The notes under the pieces are model-generated. The model had not been told where the DNA came from, did no database searches, and was given only the letters and a program-made list of their open reading frames with translations. 64,000 nucleotides of DNA, from contig CAJKXC010000004.1 of assembly GCA_905203765.1 (NCBI GenBank), forward strand, positions 29,879 through 93,878, written 5' to 3'. The translations under genes and the position numbers were made by a program. Below are positions 1-8,507 of this stretch, piece after piece. The stretch is from an uncultured Bacteroides sp. (GTDB lineage Bacteria > Bacteroidota > Bacteroidia > Bacteroidales > Bacteroidaceae). Numbering within the stretch: position 1 is the first letter of the stretch; each line of letters starts with the position of its first letter.

Positions 1-367
1 AATAATAAGCATCACCCTCGGGAGTCAGGAAGAAAGCGCGGTTGTAATGGGCGTCGCCTGAAGCCGCCGCCCCGCACGTCCCGGAAGAAGAGGCTTCACG
101 CTCAGGAACAGTTGCCCCGCACGCAATATAGCTGCCTGCAATCGCCACTTGAAATTCCTGCGCCCAGCCTCGCAGCGTCGTAATCGTCTCCCCCGTTACA
201 GGTTCCGCCAGACGTTCCGTATCCATGCTGAAGCCGGTAGAGAAGGTCTCTGGCAAGACAACAATCTCCGTTGTTCCGCGAAGCGCTTGAAGCCTTTCGC
301 GGAGACGACGGAGATTTTCTTGTTTGTTTTCCCAGACAATGTCTGTTTGCAGAATACTGATGCGCAT
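1..367 (-). CDS. Nitrilase-superfamily carbon-nitrogen hydrolase (omega-amidase type), partial
   Basis: Probably a cytosolic amidase of the carbon-nitrogen hydrolase superfamily, closest in look to omega-amidase/YafV proteins that hydrolyse 2-oxoglutaramate-type amides. The protein starts MRISILQTDIVWEN at 367 and shows the N-terminal motif VVLPETFSTGF, whose Glu is the first member of the Glu-Lys-Cys triad. The gene leaves the window before the Lys and Cys regions, so activity cannot be judged. It lies 33 bp downstream of the acyltransferase on the same strand and probably ends a three-gene operon. The exact substrate is inference; the superfamily is clear from the motif. Confidence 0.85.
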   Translation of the reverse strand, partial: MRISILQTDIVWENKQENLRRLRERLQALRGTTEIVVLPETFSTGFSMDTERLAEPVTGETITTLRGWAQEFQVAIAGSYIACGATVPEREASSSGTCGAAASGDAHYNRAFFLTPEGDAYY

Positions 368-400
368 ATCACCTTATCACATTACCACCTTACCACCTTA

Positions 401-955
401 TCAAACTTCTCCCAAGTCAAAGTTCTTGGGGTTCTTCCCTCTGAAGTCCTTGTAGTATAGCTTTATCTCGTGCATATTTTTTGCCATGTCTCCGGTGGGC
501 ATAATGGCTTTGGTGCACGAAATAGTCTTCGAGGGATAGTCTATGCCGACGAGCACGATGGGCACTTGCGCCTTGAGGGCGATGTAGTAGAAGCCTTTCT
601 TCCAGTTGGGGTTCGCCTTGCGGGTTCCTTCGGGGGTGATGGCGAGGTGGAAGTGCTTGCTGTTTGCAAACCTCTCCGCCATCTGGTCTACCAGCGACGA
701 CTTGCGCCCGCGGTTTACGGGGATGCCACCCACTGCCTTGAATATCAGTCCCAGGGGGAAGAAGAACCATTCCTTCTTCATCATGAAGCTGGTCTTGCGC
801 CCTATGGCGCCATAGTATAACTTGCCGATGAAGAGGTCCCAGTTGGAAGTGTGTGGGGCGGCGCAAACTATGCACTTGTCATAGTTTTCCACGGTTACAT
901 TCGTCTTCCAGCCCAGCAGGCGGTAGTAAATGAAACTATAAAGAGCTTTCTTCAT
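401..955 (-). CDS. 1-acylglycerol-3-phosphate acyltransferase family protein (PlsC-like)
   Basis: Membrane-associated acyltransferase of the lysophospholipid acyltransferase superfamily, 184 aa, shorter than classical PlsC (about 240 aa). The H-x4-D catalytic motif is visible as HTSNWD near residue 35, followed by the substrate-binding block TPEGTRK near residue 110 (the family's EGTR motif). The N-terminus MKKALYSFIYYRLLGWK is hydrophobic and basic, fitting monotopic attachment. The start codon at 955 follows the stop of the upstream gene by 1 bp, so the two are translationally coupled. Substrate (phospholipid, ornithine lipid or other) cannot be told from sequence alone. Confidence 0.85.
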   Translation of the reverse strand: MKKALYSFIYYRLLGWKTNVTVENYDKCIVCAAPHTSNWDLFIGKLYYGAIGRKTSFMMKKEWFFFPLGLIFKAVGGIPVNRGRKSSLVDQMAERFANSKHFHLAITPEGTRKANPNWKKGFYYIALKAQVPIVLVGIDYPSKTISCTKAIMPTGDMAKNMHEIKLYYKDFRGKNPKNFDLGEV

Positions 956-956
956 T

Positions 957-1226
957 TCACTTCAGGTTGCCCATTGCGTCAACAATTTCGTCTACTTTCG
1001 CGTTGAAGTCAGTCATGAACTTCTTGTAGAAACCTTTTACATTGCCCGGCTCTGTGTGACTGATGCGGCTGATAAATTCATCTTGCATCTTCAGAATCTC
1101 GCCCATCAGCTCGTCCGCCTTCTGTTTATCGGTTCCGGGGACATAGAGGCTGTGCACCAGGCACTCGGTGAACAGTTCGCCTGCGATATAGTTGATGTTC
1201 TTCTTCAGTTCTTTTCTACTTGCCAT
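957..1226 (-). CDS. Small conserved hypothetical protein, all-helical
   Basis: An 89-aa acidic protein starting MASRKELKKNINYIAGELF. The sequence predicts several amphipathic helices and has no signal peptide, membrane segment or cysteine pair, so it is probably a cytosolic helical bundle. I do not recognise a functional family. It is the first gene of the three-gene minus-strand operon with the acyltransferase and nitrilase, and only 1 bp separates it from the acyltransferase. A -7-like box lies 41-48 bp upstream. No function is proposed. Confidence 0.75.
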   Translation of the reverse strand: MASRKELKKNINYIAGELFTECLVHSLYVPGTDKQKADELMGEILKMQDEFISRISHTEPGNVKGFYKKFMTDFNAKVDEIVDAMGNLK

Positions 1227-1266
1227 AATCTTTACTTTTTTAGTGAGTCATTTGAGTTAACTTCGG

Positions 1267-1274
1267 TAAAGATA
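1267..1274 (-). promoter_or_regulatory. Probable -7 box for the 957-1226 operon
   Basis: On the minus strand the sequence reads TATCTTTA, one mismatch from the Bacteroides -7 consensus TAnnTTTG. No good -33 TTTG element was seen at the expected distance, so the call is tentative. Confidence 0.35.
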
Positions 1275-1348
1275 CTGCTTTTCTTTGTTACCGTATAAGA
1301 AAAGGGGTATTTTATGTGTTTTTAATGAGGGGACGGGTGTGGAATTGT

Positions 1349-1437
1349 TCCACAGATTGTGGACGCGTTCTACAGGCAGAGGCGGTTGGCGGGGTGGGGT
1401 ATGGTGCATCAGTGGGACTAAAAGGCCGCTGATGCAC
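1349..1437. promoter_or_regulatory. Palindromes in the leader of the RND efflux operon (possible operator)
   Basis: The roughly 295 bp upstream of the adaptor start hold two inverted repeats. TCCACA-GAT-TGTGGA lies at 1349-1363. A perfect 9-bp repeat, GTGCATCAG at 1404-1412 and CTGATGCAC at 1429-1437, lies closer to the gene. A related half-site TTCTACAG follows the first palindrome. No regulator gene adjoins the pump, so an operator for a distant repressor or an RNA leader structure are both possible. Otherwise I see only the promoter of the opposite operon here. Confidence 0.35.
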
Positions 1438-1521
1438 AGTGGATTATGCAAAAGGCGGGCACTGCTTCAACCTCTTTGGCATCTCATTTGTTATCTATGG
1501 GTAGAAACAGGGTTAAATTTA

Positions 1522-2844
1522 ATGAAACGAACAAGCATGAAACGATTATCACTAAAGAGTGTATGGAAGCCGGGCAAGGGAGAATGGAAACCGAGCCGTA
1601 AAAGGCTGCTGATAATAGCGGTATGCCTGGTGGCGGTGCTGGCAGGCTATCTTATCCTGACCTGGCCCAAGAAGGTACAGCCCGAAGCCCCTACCGTCAT
1701 TGTGGAACCTGCCGCCAAAGGCGATGTGGAGATATATGGCGAGTATGTGGGCCGCATCCGTGCCCAGCAGTTTGTTGAGGTACGTGCGCGTGTAGAAGGC
1801 TATTTGGAGAATATGCTTTTTGCCGAAGGAAAGTACGTGACGAAGAACCAGGTACTTTTTGTCATCAACCAGGACCAATACCGGGCAAAAGCCGACAAAG
1901 CCCGTGCGCAACTGAAGAAGGACGAGGCGCAGGCGTTGAAGGCGAAACGCGACCTCGAACGTATCCGTCCCCTCTACGCGCAGAATGCCGCCAGCCAGCT
2001 CGACCTGGACAATGCCCAGGCAGCCTACGAAACCGCTGAGGCTTCGGTAGCAATGAGCCAAGCCGACCTCGACCAGGCGGAACTGGAATTAGGCTACACC
2101 CTGGTGCGCTCCCCGCTATCGGGACACATCAGTGAGCGAAACGTGGACTTGGGTACTCTGGTGGGCCCCGGCGCCAAATCTTTGCTCGCCACGGTGGTAA
2201 AGAGCGACACCGTACTGGTGGACTTCAATATGACTGCCCTTGACTACCTAAAGAGTAAGGAGCGCAACATCGACATCGGCCGCCAAGACTCCAGCCGTTC
2301 CTGGCAACCCAATATAACCATTACGTTGGCAGACAACACAGTATATCCCTTTAAAGGCTACGTAGACTTTGCCGAACCGCAGGTAGACCCGCAAACCGGT
2401 ACCTTCTCGGTGCGCGCCGAGATGCCGAACCCGAACAGTGTGCTGCTGCCCGGACAGTTTACGAAAGTGAAGCTGCTGCTCGATGTGCGCGAAGACGCCA
2501 TAGCCATCCCGCAGAAAGCGGTAACCATTGAAAAGGGCGGTGCCTACGCCTTTGTGATGCGTCGCGACTCCACCGTCGAGAAGCGTTTCATCGAGCTGGG
2601 CCCTGAGTTTGGCAACAACTGGGTGGTAGAGCGCGGATTAGCCACCGGCGAACAAGTGGTGACGGAAGGTTACCACAAACTGACCCCCGGCATGAAGGTA
2701 CGCGCCCAAGCTGCCGTTCCTAAAGAAGAGGAAGACCAAAAGGCCGACTCCCTGAACAAGCAGGTCACTGCCGGCAACAAGCAGACCGCTGCCGGAAGCA
2801 AGCCGGCCGCCAACACCCCCAAGGATAACCCCTCAAAGCCGTAA
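1522..2844 (+). CDS. RND efflux periplasmic adaptor subunit (MexE/AcrA-like)
   Basis: Membrane-fusion protein joining the inner-membrane RND pump to the outer-membrane channel. I place the start at 1522 (ATG), with 1537 as an alternative; the open frame extends to 1285, but the extra residues look non-coding. Residues about 29-46 form a hydrophobic anchor (LLIIAVCLVAVLAGYLIL). Then come the biotinyl-lipoyl-like half (GEYVGRIRAQQFVEVRARVEGYLE), a coiled-coil hairpin rich in K, A and Q, the second lipoyl half (TLVRSPLSGHI) and the beta-barrel and membrane-proximal domains. The C-terminus is a low-complexity Lys/Ala/Gln tail. It is 4 bp upstream of the pump gene and clearly in its operon. Confidence 0.93.
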   Translation: MKRTSMKRLSLKSVWKPGKGEWKPSRKRLLIIAVCLVAVLAGYLILTWPKKVQPEAPTVIVEPAAKGDVEIYGEYVGRIRAQQFVEVRARVEGYLENMLFAEGKYVTKNQVLFVINQDQYRAKADKARAQLKKDEAQALKAKRDLERIRPLYAQNAASQLDLDNAQAAYETAEASVAMSQADLDQAELELGYTLVRSPLSGHISERNVDLGTLVGPGAKSLLATVVKSDTVLVDFNMTALDYLKSKERNIDIGRQDSSRSWQPNITITLADNTVYPFKGYVDFAEPQVDPQTGTFSVRAEMPNPNSVLLPGQFTKVKLLLDVREDAIAIPQKAVTIEKGGAYAFVMRRDSTVEKRFIELGPEFGNNWVVERGLATGEQVVTEGYHKLTPGMKVRAQAAVPKEEEDQKADSLNKQVTAGNKQTAAGSKPAANTPKDNPSKP

Positions 2845-2848
2845 CATC

Positions 2849-5800
2849 ATGAAAGTAACTTTCTTCATAGACCGCCCGGTATTCTCGGCGGTGATATCGA
2901 TTGTCATTGTGATAGTCGGCATCATCGGCCTGACCATGCTGCCGGTGGACCAATACCCGCAGATAACGCCCCCCGTGGTGAAAATCAGCGCCTCTTATCC
3001 GGGAGCCAGTGCACTGACCGTGTCGCAGGCGGTGGCAACCCCCATCGAACAAGAGATAAACGGCACTCCCGGCATGCTCTACATGGAGTCCAACAGTTCC
3101 AATTCCGGCGGCTTCTCCGCCACCGTCACCTTCGACGTCTCCGCCGACCCCGACCTTGCCGCCGTAGAGATACAGAACCGCGTGAAGCTGGCCGAGAGTC
3201 GCCTCCCCGCCGAAGTCATCCAGAACGGCATCTCGGTAGAGAAGCAAGCCCCCAGCCAGCTGATGACGCTCTGCCTCACCAGCAGTGACCCCAAGTTCGA
3301 TGAAATCTATCTGAGCAACTTTGCCACCATCAACGTGCTCGACCTGCTGCGCCGCATCCCCGGCGTGGGCCGCGTCTCCAACATCGGCAGCCGCTACTAC
3401 GCCATGCAGATATGGGCACTGCCGGACAAGCTCGCCAACTTCGGCCTCACCGTGCAGGACTTGCAGAATGCACTGAAAGACCAGAACCGCGAGTCCGCCG
3501 CCGGCGTCCTGGGGCAGCAGCCGGTGAAGGGACTGGACATCACCATCCCCATCACCACCCAGGGGCGCTTGAGCTCCGTAGGCCAGTTCGAGGACATTGT
3601 AGTCCGCGCCAACGCCAACGGCTCCATTATCCGCCTGCGCGATGTCGCCCGCGTCTCCCTCGAAGCCTCTTCCTACAGTACGGAGAGCGGCATCAACGGT
3701 GAGAACGCCGCCGTGCTGGGCATCTACATGCTGCCCGGCGCCAATGCGATGGAAGTGGCAAAGAACGTAAAGGAAGCCATGAAGGAAATCAGTGCCAACT
3801 TCCCCGAAGGTATGAGCTACGAGATACCCTTCGATATGACGACCTACATCTCCGAGTCTATCCACGAGGTATACAAGACCTTGTTCGAAGCATTGATATT
3901 AGTTGTGTTAGTCGTGTTTCTTTCCTTGCAAAGTTGGCGTGCGACGCTGATACCGATTGTCGCGGTGCCGATTTCCCTGGTCGGTACCTTTGGTTTCATG
4001 CTTATCTTCGGATTCTCGCTGAACATGCTGACTTTGCTTGGTTTGATTCTCGCCATCGGCATCGTGGTAGACGATGCCATCGTAGTGGTGGAGAATGTGG
4101 AGCACCTGATGCAGATCGAAAAACTCAGCCCCTACGAGGCGACGAAGAAAGCCATGAACGGGCTTGCCGGTGCACTGATAGCCACCTCGCTGGTGCTTTG
4201 CGCGGTGTTCGTGCCGGTAAGTTTCCTGAGCGGGATTACCGGACAGTTGTACCGCCAGTTCACCATCACGATTGCCGTCTCCGTACTGCTTTCCACCGTG
4301 GTGGCACTGACACTCAGTCCTGTGATGTGCTCGCTCATCCTGCGCCCCGACAGCGGCAAGCGGAAGAACATCGTCTTCCGCCGCATTAACCACTGGCTGG
4401 CGCTGGGCAACCACCGCTACATAGGCGTTATCAGCCGCGTCATCAAGAACCCCCGCAGACTGATGGCGGCGTTCGGGATGGTGATTGTCGCCATCTTTAT
4501 CATCCACCGCCTGGTGCCCACCAGCTTCCTGCCTGCCGAGGACCAGGGCTACTTCAAAATAGAACTCGAATTGCCCGAAGGCGCCACGCTGGAACGCACC
4601 CGCGCCGTAACCGACCGCGCCGTCCGCTACCTGGAGCAGAACCCCTACGTGGCTTACGTGCAGAACGTTACGGGCAGCAGCCCCCGTGTAGGCAGCAGCC
4701 AGTCGCGCAGCGAACTCACCGTGATACTAAAGCCGTGGGACGACCGCAAGGCCATTTCCATCGACCGCATTATGGAGCGCGTGGAGCGCGACCTCAAGGA
4801 ATACCCCGAATGCCGGGTCTACCTCTCCACGCCCCCCGTCATTCCCGGACTGGGCACCTCGGGCGGCTTCGAGATGCAACTCGAAGCACGTGGCGACGCC
4901 ACCTTCGACGACCTGGTGCAGGCTGCCGACACCCTTATGCTCTACGCCCAGCGCCACAAGCAGCTGACGGGCCTTTCGTCCTCGCTGCAATCGGAGATAC
5001 CGCAACTGTACTTCGACGTCGACCGCGACAAGGTGAAGATGCTCGGCGTCCCCCTTGCCGACGTATTCTCTACGATGAAGGCCTACACCGGCTCCGTCTA
5101 CGTGAACGACTTCAACATGTTCAACCGCATCTATAAGGTGTACATCCAGGCGGAAGCCCCCTACCGCGAGCACAAGGACAACATCAACCTCTTCTTCGTC
5201 AAAGCCAAAGACGGTGCGATGGTTCCCCTCACCTCGCTGGGCAACGCCACCTACACCACCGGGCCGGGCAGCATCAAGCGTTTCAATATGTTCACCACCG
5301 CCGTCATCCGCGGTTCGGCCGCCCAGGGATACAGTTCCGGTCAGGCGATGGAGATTATGGAGCAGATAGCCCGCGACCACCTGCCGGACAACATCGGAGT
5401 GGAATGGAGCGGCCTTTCTTATCAGGAGAAGAAGGCAGGCGGGCAGACGGGACTGGTGCTGACACTGGTATTCCTCTTTGTGTTCCTGTTCCTGGCGGCG
5501 CAGTACGAAAGCTGGACGGTGCCCATCGCCGTACTGCTGTCCCTGCCCGTCGCCGCGCTGGGCGCCTACCTGGGCGTAGTCATCTGCGGGCTGGAGAACG
5601 ACATCTATTTCCAGATAGGCCTGGTAATGCTGGTGGGACTCGCCGCGAAGAACGCCATCCTTATCGTAGAGTTTGCCAAAGTGCAGGTCGATGCAGGGGC
5701 AGACCTGGTGCAGAGCGCTATCCATGCGGCACAGCTCCGCTTCCGCCCCATCCTGATGACGTCCCTTGCCTTCGTGCTGGGCATGCTGCCGATGGTGCTT

Positions 5801-5959
5801 GCCAGCGGGCCGGGTTCGGCAAGCCGCCAGGCGATAGGTACAGGCGTATTCTTTGGAATGATATTCGCCATCGTATTCGGCATCGTGCTGGTACCGTTCT
5901 TCTTCGTGATGGTGTATAAGACGAAGGCACGGGTGCAGCACAAGATAAAGAAAGACTGA
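2849..5959 (+). CDS. RND multidrug efflux pump, inner-membrane permease (HAE1 family, AcrB/MexF-like)
   Basis: Proton-driven exporter of hydrophobic compounds, 1036 aa, the usual length of the HAE1 family. The N-terminus MKVTFFIDRPVFSAVISIVI matches the cytoplasmic helix and TM1 of AcrB. The proton-relay aspartates are present as D408-D409 in GIVVDDAIVVVEN of TM4, and the TM10 lysine is K934 in GLAAKNAILIVEF. Two large periplasmic loops lie between TM1/TM2 and TM7/TM8. The gene sits between adaptor and outer-membrane factor in one operon with gaps of 4 and 18 bp. Substrates cannot be predicted; bile-salt or drug export would fit a gut anaerobe. Confidence 0.96.
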   Translation: MKVTFFIDRPVFSAVISIVIVIVGIIGLTMLPVDQYPQITPPVVKISASYPGASALTVSQAVATPIEQEINGTPGMLYMESNSSNSGGFSATVTFDVSADPDLAAVEIQNRVKLAESRLPAEVIQNGISVEKQAPSQLMTLCLTSSDPKFDEIYLSNFATINVLDLLRRIPGVGRVSNIGSRYYAMQIWALPDKLANFGLTVQDLQNALKDQNRESAAGVLGQQPVKGLDITIPITTQGRLSSVGQFEDIVVRANANGSIIRLRDVARVSLEASSYSTESGINGENAAVLGIYMLPGANAMEVAKNVKEAMKEISANFPEGMSYEIPFDMTTYISESIHEVYKTLFEALILVVLVVFLSLQSWRATLIPIVAVPISLVGTFGFMLIFGFSLNMLTLLGLILAIGIVVDDAIVVVENVEHLMQIEKLSPYEATKKAMNGLAGALIATSLVLCAVFVPVSFLSGITGQLYRQFTITIAVSVLLSTVVALTLSPVMCSLILRPDSGKRKNIVFRRINHWLALGNHRYIGVISRVIKNPRRLMAAFGMVIVAIFIIHRLVPTSFLPAEDQGYFKIELELPEGATLERTRAVTDRAVRYLEQNPYVAYVQNVTGSSPRVGSSQSRSELTVILKPWDDRKAISIDRIMERVERDLKEYPECRVYLSTPPVIPGLGTSGGFEMQLEARGDATFDDLVQAADTLMLYAQRHKQLTGLSSSLQSEIPQLYFDVDRDKVKMLGVPLADVFSTMKAYTGSVYVNDFNMFNRIYKVYIQAEAPYREHKDNINLFFVKAKDGAMVPLTSLGNATYTTGPGSIKRFNMFTTAVIRGSAAQGYSSGQAMEIMEQIARDHLPDNIGVEWSGLSYQEKKAGGQTGLVLTLVFLFVFLFLAAQYESWTVPIAVLLSLPVAALGAYLGVVICGLENDIYFQIGLVMLVGLAAKNAILIVEFAKVQVDAGADLVQSAIHAAQLRFRPILMTSLAFVLGMLPMVLASGPGSASRQAIGTGVFFGMIFAIVFGIVLVPFFFVMVYKTKARVQHKIKKD

Positions 5960-5977
5960 ACTTAAAAGAACAACGTT

Positions 5978-7354
5978 ATGAAAAGAACCTCGATACTCCT
6001 TCTGCTCCTCGTCCCCCTGCTCGTCCTTACCTCGTGCAAGGTAGGTCGCAGCTACGTCCGTCCCGAAATGCCCTTGCCCGACAGCCTCGCTATGCATCAG
6101 GACAGCGCCAGCGTTGCCGACGAGCCCTGGCAGGCCATCTACACCGACAGCACCCTGCGCAGCCTCATATCCCGCGCCCTGGAGTACAACAAAGACATGC
6201 TGATAGCCGCCGCCCGCGTCCGGGAAATGGCGGCGCAGAAGCGCATCAGCGTTGCCAACCTGCTGCCACAACTTACCGGCAAGGTAGACGCCGAGCGCGA
6301 AGTCGAGAACTACGGCGGCCATAGCCGCGACGTGGGCAACACCTACGAAGCCAAAGCCCTGCTCTCCTGGGAAGTCGACCTGTGGGGCAACCTGCGCTGG
6401 AAGCAAGCCGCCGCCGTAGCCGACTACCTGAAAACCGTGGAAGCCCAGCGCGCCCTGCGCATGACCATCGTCGCCGAAGTAGCCCAAGCCTACTACGAAC
6501 TCGTAGCCCTGGACACCGAACTCGAAATCGTGCGCCAGACGCAGCGCGCCCGTGAAGAAGGCGTCCGCCTCGCCCGCATCCGTTTCGAGGGCGGGCTTAC
6601 CTCGGAGACGTCCTACCAGCAGGCACAGGTAGAGTTGGCACGTACCGCCACGCTCGTGCCGGACTTGGAGCGCCGCATCTCCCTCAAAGAGAACGACATT
6701 GCCTTCCTTGCCGGTCAGTTCCCCACCCGCATCCGGCGCGCAGGCTTCCTGCACGAACTCGATGTGCCTCAATCCCTGCCCGTAGGCCTGCCCTCACAGT
6801 TGCTGGAACGCCGCCCCGACGTCCGCTCCGCCGAGCAGCAGCTTCGCGCTGCGCACGCCCGGGTGAAGGTGGCTTACACCAATCTATTCCCCCGCCTTGC
6901 CCTCACCGGGCAGTTCGGCTTGGAGAGCGACGTGCTGAGCCAGTTCCTGCAATCGCCTTACAGCCTGCTGAATGGCGCCCTGCTCACCCCGCTCCTGGGT
7001 TGGGGAAAGAACCGCGCCGCCCTGCGTGCACAGAAAGCCGCCTTCGAAGCCGAAGTGCATAGTTACGAAAAGACCGTGCTTAGCGCCTTCCGCGAGGCAC
7101 GGAACGCGATTGTCGATTTCAACAAGATACAAGAGGTGTACCGCCTGCGTGCCAAACTGGAACGTTCGTCCCGCGGGTATGTGGAACTCGCCCAGTTGCA
7201 GTACATCAACGGCGTCATCAACTACCTGGACGTGCTCGATGCCCAGCGTGGTTACTTCGACGCGCAGATAGGGGTAAGCAACGCCATTCGCGACGAGCTG
7301 ATTGCAATGGTGCAGGTATATAAGGCGCTGGGTGGGGGTTGGCAGCAGCAGTGA
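5978..7354 (+). CDS. Outer-membrane efflux lipoprotein (TolC/NodT family)
   Basis: Outer-membrane channel of the tripartite efflux system, 458 aa. The signal peptide ends in a lipobox, LLVLTSC, with the acylated Cys at residue 20. The NodT signature follows: GRSYVRPEMPLPDS, then the duplicated outer-membrane-efflux repeats with long helices, including LLSWEVDLWGNLRW in the first half and LLERRPDVRSAEQQLRAAHARV in the second, both hallmarks of this family. It is the last gene of the pump operon, 18 bp after the permease. A stem followed by a T-rich stretch lies about 100 bp downstream. Confidence 0.94.
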   Translation: MKRTSILLLLLVPLLVLTSCKVGRSYVRPEMPLPDSLAMHQDSASVADEPWQAIYTDSTLRSLISRALEYNKDMLIAAARVREMAAQKRISVANLLPQLTGKVDAEREVENYGGHSRDVGNTYEAKALLSWEVDLWGNLRWKQAAAVADYLKTVEAQRALRMTIVAEVAQAYYELVALDTELEIVRQTQRAREEGVRLARIRFEGGLTSETSYQQAQVELARTATLVPDLERRISLKENDIAFLAGQFPTRIRRAGFLHELDVPQSLPVGLPSQLLERRPDVRSAEQQLRAAHARVKVAYTNLFPRLALTGQFGLESDVLSQFLQSPYSLLNGALLTPLLGWGKNRAALRAQKAAFEAEVHSYEKTVLSAFREARNAIVDFNKIQEVYRLRAKLERSSRGYVELAQLQYINGVINYLDVLDAQRGYFDAQIGVSNAIRDELIAMVQVYKALGGGWQQQ

Positions 7355-7388
7355 GGCGGCGGATGAAGCGGAAGTGATTTTGGTGTGC

Positions 7389-7480
7389 GTCGTTGTGCAA
7401 CGGTGCACTCTGCCGTTGTGCAGGGGTGGTGTGTGTAGTTGTGCAAAGTTGGTGGGTGTCGTTGTGCAACAGTGGTGTGC
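7389..7480. repeat. Tandem array: four copies of a 23-bp unit
   Basis: Four contiguous units at 7389-7411, 7412-7434, 7435-7457 and 7458-7480. Each begins with G-[TC]-[CA]-GTTGTGCA and most end in GGTGnGT-like sequence; the core GTTG-TG-CAAC of units 1 and 4 is palindromic around a 2-nt centre. The array fills the gap between the convergent efflux operon and the DUF4469-type gene, and unit 4 supplies part of the terminator stem. There are no spacers between units. Confidence 0.9.
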
Positions 7481-7501
7481 GACACCCACCAAACTCTTTT
7501 T
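7451..7501 (+). terminator. Probable intrinsic terminator of the efflux operon
   Basis: Perfect 11-bp stem GGTGGGTGTCG (7451-7461) and CGACACCCACC (7480-7490) with an 18-nt loop, followed by AAACTCTTTTT. The left arm lies inside the 23-bp tandem array. It overlaps the 3' end of the convergent gene. Confidence 0.65.
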
Positions 7502-8300
7502 ACCCCATCGGGTTCTCGTCCAGGTCGCCGTCGGGACCGCTGCCACCGCCCGGGTTGCCGCCTTCGGGGGCTTTGCCCAGATAAATGGTCTTTTCGATGC
7601 TGCGTGGAGTTTTCAGCATTCTTGCTCCCGAGGAGTACTGCGTGGTCAGTGTCAGCGTATATTCGCCGTCTGCCAGTCCGGCAGGGATAATGAAGATAAC
7701 TTCTTTGGGGTTGTTCACCGCTATCATGTCCTTGGTGACTTTGGTCACTACTCCCTCTGAGTCTGTCAGGGTGATGCCTACCGACGGGTCAGTTCCGTCT
7801 ACCTTGAGGTTACTGCCTGCTATCCGATAGTTGCGTCCTGCGGTGGCTACGAAGCCATCCATGCGGGTGGCAGTGTCCGTGCCACCTGCCACATACATGG
7901 CGGAGCCTTTCTCGCCGACAATATTCACATTCACTGCCTTGATAGCCTCGCGCAAGTCCTTGCCCTGGGTGAAGGAGACGTAGACCGAGTTTTTCTGCGG
8001 GTCGTACGCCATGCCCTCTATCACGCCCGTAAACTGCGCTACCGCCTGGAAGAGTCCATTGTTCACCCGGTAGCCCGTTAGCAGAAGTTTCTGCATCACG
8101 CGTTGTTCCAGGTTGACAACGGCTTCCACGGTTTCGCGTTCCAGTCCGGGGTTCACCGCCATCATCTCGGATATGATGCGCTGCTTGTCGGCGGTGCCTG
8201 CTGATACGAGACTGAGGATTTTGTCGTCTTTGTTGTCCGCCGTAACGGTGTTGTCCATAAGTTGTGCGTTCAGCACGTACTTAATTTGGTTGTTAGCCAT
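7500..8300 (-). CDS. HU-like DNA-binding domain / DUF4469-type protein
   Basis: A 266-aa protein of a family common in Bacteroides. Residues 1 to about 120 resemble the HU/IHF-like DNA-binding domain of these proteins (MANNQIKYVLNAQLMDNTVT, then an acidic helical stretch and TGYRVNNGLFQAVAQFTGVI). The C-terminal half is beta-rich and matches the DUF4469 type (GRNYRIAGSNLKVDGTDPSVGITL ends this block's first strands). The tail is a Gly/Pro/Asp-rich low-complexity segment. There is no signal peptide. The biological role is unknown; a nucleoid-associated or single-gene regulatory role is only inference. The leader carries a terminator-like hairpin, so expression may be attenuated. Confidence 0.75.
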   Translation of the reverse strand: MANNQIKYVLNAQLMDNTVTADNKDDKILSLVSAGTADKQRIISEMMAVNPGLERETVEAVVNLEQRVMQKLLLTGYRVNNGLFQAVAQFTGVIEGMAYDPQKNSVYVSFTQGKDLREAIKAVNVNIVGEKGSAMYVAGGTDTATRMDGFVATAGRNYRIAGSNLKVDGTDPSVGITLTDSEGVVTKVTKDMIAVNNPKEVIFIIPAGLADGEYTLTLTTQYSSGARMLKTPRSIEKTIYLGKAPEGGNPGGGSGPDGDLDENPMG

Positions 8301-8322
8301 AACTGATGTTGTTGTTTATAAG

Positions 8323-8386
8323 TTAATAAAAAGCCCTGCCCCCATTCCGGTGTCGGTCGATGCCGACGGTTGGATGGGGGCAGGGC
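8323..8386 (-). terminator. Strong hairpin plus T-tract in the leader of the DUF4469-type gene (attenuator or small-RNA end)
   Basis: On the minus strand a perfect 13-bp stem (GCCCTGCCCCCAT at 8386-8374 paired with 8345-8333) encloses a second small stem around GTCGG/CCGAC and is followed directly by TTTTTATTAA. It lies between a promoter at 8425-8454 and the start codon at 8300, so a transcript from that promoter would meet a full intrinsic terminator before the gene. Confidence 0.8.
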
Positions 8387-8424
8387 AGAGTTGCTTGTAA
8401 GGAATTGCGTTTCCTTATTTCCGA

Positions 8425-8454
8425 CAAATGTAAGCATTATTAAGACACGGCAAA
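8425..8454 (-). promoter_or_regulatory. Bacteroides-type promoter for the leader hairpin and DUF4469-type gene
   Basis: On the minus strand TTTG (8454-8451) is followed after 18 nt by TACATTTG (8432-8425), which matches -33 TTTG and -7 TAnnTTTG. Transcription would start near 8418. Confidence 0.6.
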
Positions 8455-8507
8455 GCATTCTTCCCACTTTTATCATACAGTTACTATGATTATTGGCCGA
8501 AACTCAC

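Noticed and set aside
1285..1521. Longer N-terminus of the efflux adaptor
   Set aside because: The extra 79 codons encode a Trp/Arg-rich sequence without signal features, while starting at 1522 gives the expected short cytosolic tail and membrane anchor.
2765..3865. 366-codon open frame on the minus strand
   Set aside because: Antisense shadow of the RND pump gene, no recognisable domain.
4727..6772. 681-codon open frame on the minus strand across the efflux genes
   Set aside because: It is a mirror frame of the GC-rich pump and channel genes, with His/Gly/Val-rich composition and no domain; the plus-strand genes have clear motifs.
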